Below, piece by piece: positions 58,270-64,000 of a stretch of 64,000 bases of DNA. A program made the translations under genes and the position numbers. Every line of letters starts with the position of its first letter. Within the stretch, counting starts at the first letter, position 1. The notes beneath the pieces are model-generated. The model saw nothing but the letters and a program-made list of their open reading frames with translations, had not been told where the DNA came from and searched no databases. Origin of the DNA: Gnetum montanum (taxonomy: Eukaryota; Streptophyta; Gnetopsida; Gnetales; Gnetaceae); NCBI GenBank assembly GCA_015680685.1, contig MNCI01014662.1, forward strand, positions 24,385-88,384. Reading direction: 5' to 3'.

Positions 58270-58599
58270 GGTGTGGGTGTCCCATTCAGATCTGAGATGG
58301 GATTATTGGCTGTGGGGTGCTGGAATTTCAGATAGGGTGACATGTGGAGTGTTGTCCAAGCGCAGACGAATGAAATTTTTATAAGTGTACAACATGCTGC
58401 ATGCCAATGTGTACACGCTGGGTGTGTGGACTCGGCGTACAGACTTGACTAAAACAAAAGAAGTAATTTTTACAAACTATTGCTACAACAGGAAGCATCA
58501 AATTCAGCCTTCGGATTTGAATTTGGATGTCACGAGAATGCTACTTGTGGATGTTCAGCTCAATTAGACTATATCTGACGTGGTTCTGAAGAGCCTTGA

Positions 58600-58985
58600 T
58601 TGGTATACGTTGTACTACACACTAGGCATACATGCTGTACACATTGGGCGTACATGCTGTTTGTACATGCTGGGCGTATACACTAGGTGTACACGCTATT
58701 CGTACACGCTAGGCGTACACGCTGTTCGTACATGTTGGACGTGCAAGATGTACATGCTTAGCGTATGAACTCCAAAGTGCATGATTTCGAGGCCAAAATT
58801 CGATTTTCTGGAGCCCATGATGACGCCTAATAATTGCTCTATCCCTGTGAGCTGATTCCTTGTACGAAATCTTACTTTGAAGTGTCTGTTTTAGGTAATC
58901 TTTGAGGTCACGTGCTGGTCGTGCACGTTGGAGATGCATACTGGGCATACACGCTGGGCTTACACACTGGGCGTACACGCTGCAT
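58600..58985 (-). repeat. GTACACGCTGGGC array in LTR C2
   Basis: Two clusters (58600-58760 and 58920-58985) of a roughly 20-bp unit with core TACACGCTGGGCGTACA, itself partly palindromic (GTAC ... GTAC). C1 keeps two or three copies in each LTR. Confidence 0.75.
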
Positions 58986-59204
58986 ACTCAGTGAAAATTA
59001 AGTTTTTTGAGTTCAAAATCTACCAGGTTTGATGTCAGATGTCATCGTAGTCTTTTGTGGATCTCAGGGAACCATCTCTTGCTGAATTTGATTTTGTTTA
59101 AAGTTGTCTGTGAGGTTCTCAAGCTTTAGTCATGCTGGGGAGCATCATGACTTAGCTTAATTCTTGTTGGAGAAGTATTAAGCTCAAAATTTTATGGTGT
59201 TTCA

Positions 59205-59217
59205 TTGGCCCCTCTTT
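59205..59217 (-). promoter_or_regulatory. Polypurine tract of C2
   Basis: Minus-strand AAAGAGGGGCCAA before the LTR, identical to C1. Confidence 0.88.
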
Positions 59218-60238
59218 GTTGACGCTTGGAGGAATCAAATCGAGAAGGGTCGACAAAGAAGTACAAAACACCACAAGCAACTTAGTAGCATTGTCTTTCG
59301 ACACGTGGCTATGTGTCATTGTACCATTTTTAGTAGTACATAGCATTGGGGAAACAAAACTTGCATTGGATAGGGAAATGGGAATTGTAGGGATTGAACT
59401 GATCAAGGGCTTATGCATGGTGAAGGGGATGTCCTGATGTGTGTGTAATGTCGATCCTCATCAATAGCCATTGTTTAGCAGACTTGGGATCAAGACATGA
59501 GGTGCACATGCTTTGGCGGAACAAGACTCTTATTTAGTGTTTAAGAGGACTTTCTGGCACAACCAAAGCCACGTGGTGACGTGTTACATTCTCTGGAAGA
59601 ACAGGGCCTTTGTTTAGTATTAAAGGGGACCTGTTGGCAGAGAGCCAAAGCCACACAACGAGATGCTACTTGAGTATTTGAGACATGAGTACTTGTTTCC
59701 AAGACAACTGCCTTCCCAGCTGGGGCTTATATGGGAAGTGCCAAGGGTTTTTTTGTGAAGAGCTTTGTTTTTACCTTGTACTCATGCTCAAGTGCCATGC
59801 TGTGTGTCGCAACTATTTAAAAGTATTGCAGTGTGCAATAGTGTGCTCAAAGTTTTAGGTGTACTGGGTGTATCAGGGGTGCAACTGAGTAGAGCATGTT
59901 GAGGAATACATGGGACATGTAACAGGAAATGGGGATGTATTATTGAATGGCTTGATTAACTTGGTTATGTGTGTTAGGGACTATATGGTACCTTACTGCT
60001 ATGATGAAGTGTATTCTCGTACAAACACCGCTAAGTGTCATCCTGGAAACACAACTCTAAGAAGACAAGAAAACCAAGTGAGTAAGCTTAGATTTGAATA
60101 GCATTTGATATAACAAGGCACTAGATGAGGCTTCAGGTATGGAATATGCATGGTAGAAATGTTGTTAGGATCCACTGATGATGAGTGAGGTAGTGGCTCT
60201 GATGAAGTTTGAATGCAGCTATAGATCAGGAGGTTAGA
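59218..60238 (-). other. 3' untranslated spacer of C2
   Basis: About 1 kb, alignable with 32965-34009 of C1. No supported gene. Confidence 0.65.
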
Positions 60239-60770
60239 GATGAAGCTGTCAGTTTATAGTCGTAGCGGACTGTTGTGGGTTAGTTTCATGTCATAACCTG
60301 TTGGACATTGCTAGTTTAGCATCGTAGCTAATGGTACATTGCTAGTTCATAGTCTTGGTAGACTGTGAAGAGGTGAACTAGTTTATAGTCTTAGTGGACT
60401 CTGGCTAGTCATACTGTGGCGGTTTGATGTCGTACTGGACAAGTGCTAGTTTATTGTCATTGCGGACATTCTGTGGTATCATTTTATCGTCATGATTCTA
60501 GGATGAGCTATGGTATCAATTTATCATCATGATTCCAAGATGAGCTATGGTATCAATTTATCGTCATAATTCTAGGACGAGCTATGGTATTAGTTTATCA
60601 TCATGATTCCAGGATGAACTATGGTATCAGTTTATTGTCATGATTCCAGGATGAACTGTGGAATTAGTTTATCATCATGATTCCAGGACGAGCTATGGTA
60701 CTAGTTTATCATCATGATTCTAGGACAAGCTATGGTATCAGTTTATCGTCATGATTCCAGAACGAACGTG
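60239..60770 (-). repeat. Hairpin and 37-bp tandem array downstream of integrase, C2
   Basis: The LTR-proximal part holds standard units (minus-strand GTCCGCTACGACTATAAACT near 60250-60270). From about 60470 to 60765 there are eight near-identical 37-bp units with plus-strand core CAGTTTATCGTCATGATTCC, ending just before the pol stop. On the minus strand each again shows GAC...TAAACT. Confidence 0.82.
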
Positions 60771-60785
60771 TACCTGAGTCCATGC

Positions 60786-63369
60786 TCAAACGTAGAACGG
60801 TTTCAAGTACAAATGGTTGGTCGAATGTGCAAGGTCATTCCCTTCCATGTCAACTAGTTTGAATGCTCTGTTGTCGTACGCTTTGGTGACCAAGTAGGGC
60901 CCTTCCCAGTTGGCTGAGAATTTGTCCAGGTGTTCCCAAATGGCTTTGAGTACAAGGTCGCCCTCTTTGATTGGGTGCTTATGAATATATGCCGATGACA
61001 CTGTCGTTGTTGCTTTTGGTACCATTCGATCTGATCAAGTGCACGTGTGCATTCCTCCTCTATCGAGTCCAAGTCAATAATGTGTAAGTTGTTGTTTTGC
61101 CCTTTGTCAAGGAGTCTAGAAAGTGTGATCCTTAAAGACGGTACCTACAATTCCAAGGGTAAAATAGCTTCTGAGCCATAAACCAGACTATATGGTGTCT
61201 TACCTATGGAAGTCCGATGCGTAGTGTGATAAGCCCATAGTGCATACACTAACTATTCATGCCATCTTTTCTTGCTTTGAGTAAGCATATTTTTGAGCAC
61301 TATGATGAGGATCTTATTTCTAGCTTCAGCTTGTCCATTACTCTGAGAATAGTAAGGGGATGAGAATGAATGTTTGATCCCTAGGCTTTCTAGTAAAAGT
61401 TCTGGTTTTGGCATTGCTGAACTATGGCCCGTTATCAGTGATGATGGTCATTGGAATGCCAAAATGGGTCATAATGTTTTCTAGAATGAAGTTGCATATG
61501 TGCTTGGATGTGGTCTTTCTAAGGGGAATAGCTTCTACCCACTTCATGAAATACTTTGTCGCAGTTATGATGAAGCTATGTCCTGTAGAGGATGGGGGAG
61601 TTATCAGCCCGATAATGTCTAACCCCCACTTCTGGAAAGGCTAAGTGATTTGTGCCGTATGCAACTCATTTGGTGGAACATGTATCAGATTGCTATGTTT
61701 TTGACGGATACTACACGTTTTAGCCTTGGAGAGACATTCATACTCCATGTGTGACTAATAATAGCCCAAACATCTTATTTTCATTGCCATTGCTTTAGGT
61801 GCTATGTGCCCTCTGCATAGTCCATCATGTATTTGCTCTACGATGGTTTGGTCATCAATGCTACTAATGCATGTTAACAATATGCCTTCGTAGGATCGAT
61901 GACACAATGTATCTTCTACCAATGCATACTATCAAGAACGTTTTCGTATTACATCCTTTTGTGCATTCGTTAGATGTCGCGATGTTTCACCATGCAGAAG
62001 GTACTCTTTTATATCATCATACCATTCTATTGCGTATGTTGTACTAATGGATGTAATCGGTAATTCATCGGGAGTATCAGTTATGGGTTTGGCACAACTA
62101 ATTATAGAACTAGGCAATGTGTGGAACATGTTTGACGATATGTTTAGAGCTAGCATGGCAAGTGCATCTGCAATGGTGTTATCATTTCTAGAATCATGTT
62201 GCACATCTATACTTTTGAATCGCTTTAGTAAGTGCTTAGCCAAATCATAGTATGGTTGTAAATGTTGCACTTTGCATGTATAAACGTCTATGACTTGGTT
62301 TAGAATTAATTGCGAGTCGTCTCTGACTACAAGTCGTGTGATGTTGGAAGCTAATGTTGCCGTAAGGCCCCTAAGGAGACCTTCATACTCTGCTCTGTTG
62401 TTGGTACAGCGAAAGTTGAAGCGGTAAGCAAAGGATCGGATTTCCCCAGAGGGATAGGTGATGATGGCAGCAACACTTCCACCTCGAGAGGTGGATGCTC
62501 CATCAAAGTTCAAAATGACTTTGTAATCATCGGGAACTATGTCTATCGTGCTCACGTTTTCGTCTGGAAACTTTGGCTCTATTGTTGCTTGATCATGTGT
62601 TGGTGATATAGTCAGTTGGTTCACTATGGATTGACCCTTGATTGATGACTGCGATATGTAATGTAGGTCTAATTCAGCTATCATGGCTTTCCAATGTGCT
62701 ATTCTACTTGACTCGTAAATGTTACCGGTGATGGCTCTGAGCACATTATCTTTGCAGATTATGTTGACTTGGGTATGGAAGAGGTAATGTCGCCATTTCT
62801 TCAAGGAAAAGACAAGGGCTAAAAATGACCTCTCCACCTCGTGGTACTTCTTTTTGTGGGCCACTAATGCATGGCTTAAATAGTACATAGGGACTTCAGT
62901 TCCATCTTCTCGTTTCTGACAAAGCATAGACGTGATCGATGAATCCAACATGGTGAGGTAGATATAGAAGGGTTTATTGTTCTGTGGAGGGTAAACTGTT
63001 GGTAGTTGAGCCAGTGCTATTTTAATGTGGTCGAAGGCTTGTTGGCACTGTGGAGTCCATTCAAAATGGACATTCTTACGCAGCAGATGCTGCATAGGAC
63101 TCAACTTATCTGTTAGTTTCTCTATGAACCGTCTAATGAATTGTAATCTACCTTGTAGACCACGTCGCTCGGTAAGGTTTCTGGGGGGGTTTAATTTTGT
63201 TATGGCCTTAACTTTATTGGGGTCTAATCGTATCCCTGCTTTCGAGGCTATAAAGTCAAGCATTTTGCCTATTTTGACTCCAAAGACACACTTCTTGGGG
63301 TTAAGTTTGAGCTCATATTTTAGACAATGCTTTAGCACTAAGTCAAGATCTTGTACATGTTGTTCCGAT
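60786..63369 (-). pseudogene. pol: Pol of element C2 (RT to integrase), cut by D
   Basis: A long open frame from 63369 to 61932 covers the RT C-terminal part (VQDLDLVLKHCLKYELKLNP, EWTPQCQQAFDHIK), the RT-linked RNase H (YYLSHALVAHKKKYHEVERS) and the archaeal-type RNase H (LNFDGAS, NNRAEYEGLL, RDDSQLILNQ) to the start of the integrase module. Integrase (61930-60786) has frame breaks and stops but retains the DDE-block phrases (near 61430 and 61340) and the tail HLYLKPFYV with TGA at 60786. The first 50 residues or so that lead into this frame from 63521 come from the D LTR and are not RT. Confidence 0.9.
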
Positions 63370-63444
63370 TGTACCGCCCGAAATCGTCGGTCCCCGGCTA
63401 GAAGGAAAAACAGAGACCGCGGGATCGCAGGACGGGCACAGATG

Positions 63445-63490
63445 ACCCTACCTTCGCCTGAGGGCGAGCTGGAACGCACGAAGGTAGGGT
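63445..63490 (-). promoter_or_regulatory. U5 stem-loop of LTR D
   Basis: ACCCTACCTTCG (63445-63456) and CGAAGGTAGGGT (63479-63490) are perfectly complementary around a 22-base loop that itself contains CGCCTGAGGGCG. C1 and C2 keep the arms with one or two changes. It probably forms in the RNA leader. Confidence 0.7.
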
Positions 63491-63569
63491 ACCTTGAGTG
63501 GTCAGCACGCGGATCAGACAAGGATTTCCCTGAGCGTCACCGAAGTGTTATACGCTGGGTTATGCGTAA

Positions 63570-63850
63570 ACAGTGTAGCGGGTGTAAAACATAGCGAAGA
63601 TTGTGAGCAGAGCGTAAAAAGAATGCAACTGGCATAATCAGCGTAAATAGCATAGGCAGCGTAAAGCGTAAACAAAAATGTGCACGGCGTAACAGCGTAA
63701 ACTAAGCGTATACAGCGTAAATGGTGTGAATAGGGCGTAAACAGCGTAAAGTGTAAGTGCAGCGTAAGCGTAAACGAGCGTGAACAGTGTAAACACAGCG
63801 TAGAAAAATGTAAACAGCGTAAACAAAGTGAGCATAAATAGAATGTAAAC
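63570..63850 (-). repeat. AGCGTAAAC-rich irregular array in LTR D
   Basis: More than 20 copies of AGCGTAAA or AGCGTAAAC separated by 0-10 bases. It is not a strict microsatellite. The AGCGT core is the same as in the LTR palindromes of A, B and C. Confidence 0.8.
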
Positions 63851-64000
63851 TGTAACAATGACACTGTAAGAAAATAGTTTTTGAGGTACCGGTCTTAACG
63901 TAGTTGTGCGTGTACACAAGGCGGACGTAAAACCCCAGTGGGTGCAGGGAGGCGGCTGGTTTGTACGGTAGGCGGAGCGTAGAGACTGTGCTCGGCGTAC

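Larger units (their letters stand above)
57689..59204 (-). repeat. 3' LTR of element C2
   Basis: 1516 bp. On the minus strand it runs from TGAAACACC to GACAGTACA. It has TATATAAAA at 58261-58269 and the U5 motif at 57839-57854. It is 300 bp longer than the C1 3' LTR because of an expanded CACGCTGGGCGTACA array at about 58600-58985. Confidence 0.88.
57689..63369 (-). mobile_element. Element C2, Tat/Ogre-type retrotransposon (left part)
   Basis: Same subfamily as C1. It contains the 3' LTR (57689-59204), polypurine tract, 3' UTR, hairpin and 37-bp repeats, and pol up to the RT, where D interrupts it at 63370. The remainder lies beyond the window. Confidence 0.85.
63370..64000 (-). mobile_element. 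LTR of a further element (D), nested in C2 RT, truncated by window
   Basis: TGTACCGCCCGAAATCG starts exactly where the C2 RT frame stops being homologous to C1. The candidate target duplication is CCGAT (63365-63369). The sequence aligns with the U5 end of C-type LTRs but is much richer in CpG, so it is the youngest piece in the window. It carries the U5 motif at 63512-63527 and a 12-bp perfect stem. Confidence 0.85.

Noticed and set aside
60470-60765. Regular 37-bp repeats, considered as a CRISPR array
   Set aside because: No unique spacers between units. The window is a plant retrotransposon nest.
63370-63521. N-terminal extension of the long C2 frame as part of RT
   Set aside because: These codons come from the U5 end of LTR D. 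C1 RT has unrelated sequence upstream of SEQHVQDL.
1-64000. tRNA, rRNA, microRNA or host protein genes
   Set aside because: I found no sequence that I could support as any of these on either strand.

Overview
The window is a nuclear plant repeat region: a nest of at least six large Ty3/gypsy LTR retrotransposons of Tat/Ogre type, with almost nothing else in it. Evidence for this is the Gag-PR-RT-RNaseH-RNaseH-INT protein order, two successive RNase H domains in pol, LTRs that start TGAAACACC and end in CA, AAAGAGGGRCCA polypurine tracts and 5-bp target duplications. I see no ordinary host gene, no rRNA or tRNA and no prokaryotic signal. The host is a plant, probably with a large, repeat-packed genome. 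I cannot name the species.

Layout, by hand reconstruction. Element A (+) fills about 1-10359: the 3' part of its antisense gene, pol, a 3' UTR and a 3' LTR at 8846-10359. It abuts B2 (+), about 10360-26505: leader, gag, protease, antisense gene, pol, and a 3' LTR at 24808-26505. B2 ends inside the RT gene of B1 (-), which resumes at 26506 and ends at 57470. B1 is itself split by C1 (-), a complete 17.7-kb element at 31734-49406 flanked by the duplication GTAGT. A 218-bp island (57471-57688) separates B1 from C2 (-), which starts at 57689 and is interrupted in its RT at 63370 by the LTR of a further element, D, that runs off the window. Almost all reading frames carry stops or frameshifts, mostly C-to-T type, so these are old inactive copies.

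The unusual part is the architecture shared by every copy long enough to judge (A, B1, B2, C1). Between protease and reverse transcriptase lies a 3.5-4.4 kb block read on the OPPOSITE strand. It encodes a gene of about eight exons and roughly 1000 residues, with exon order, splice sites, terminal exon and a TATAAATAGG-like promoter conserved between copies. The sense-strand pol begins right after a conserved GCAG|G acceptor, so the antisense gene probably sits inside a sense intron of gag-pol. All three spacers of the element (PR to antisense gene, antisense gene to RT, INT to LTR) carry arrays of a short repeat: a small stem-loop whose stem bases co-vary, followed by TAAACTRGCA. I know of Tat-group antisense ORFs downstream of pol, but not of an intron-bearing antisense gene between PR and RT. 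I regard this gene-plus-repeat system as the candidate undescribed feature.
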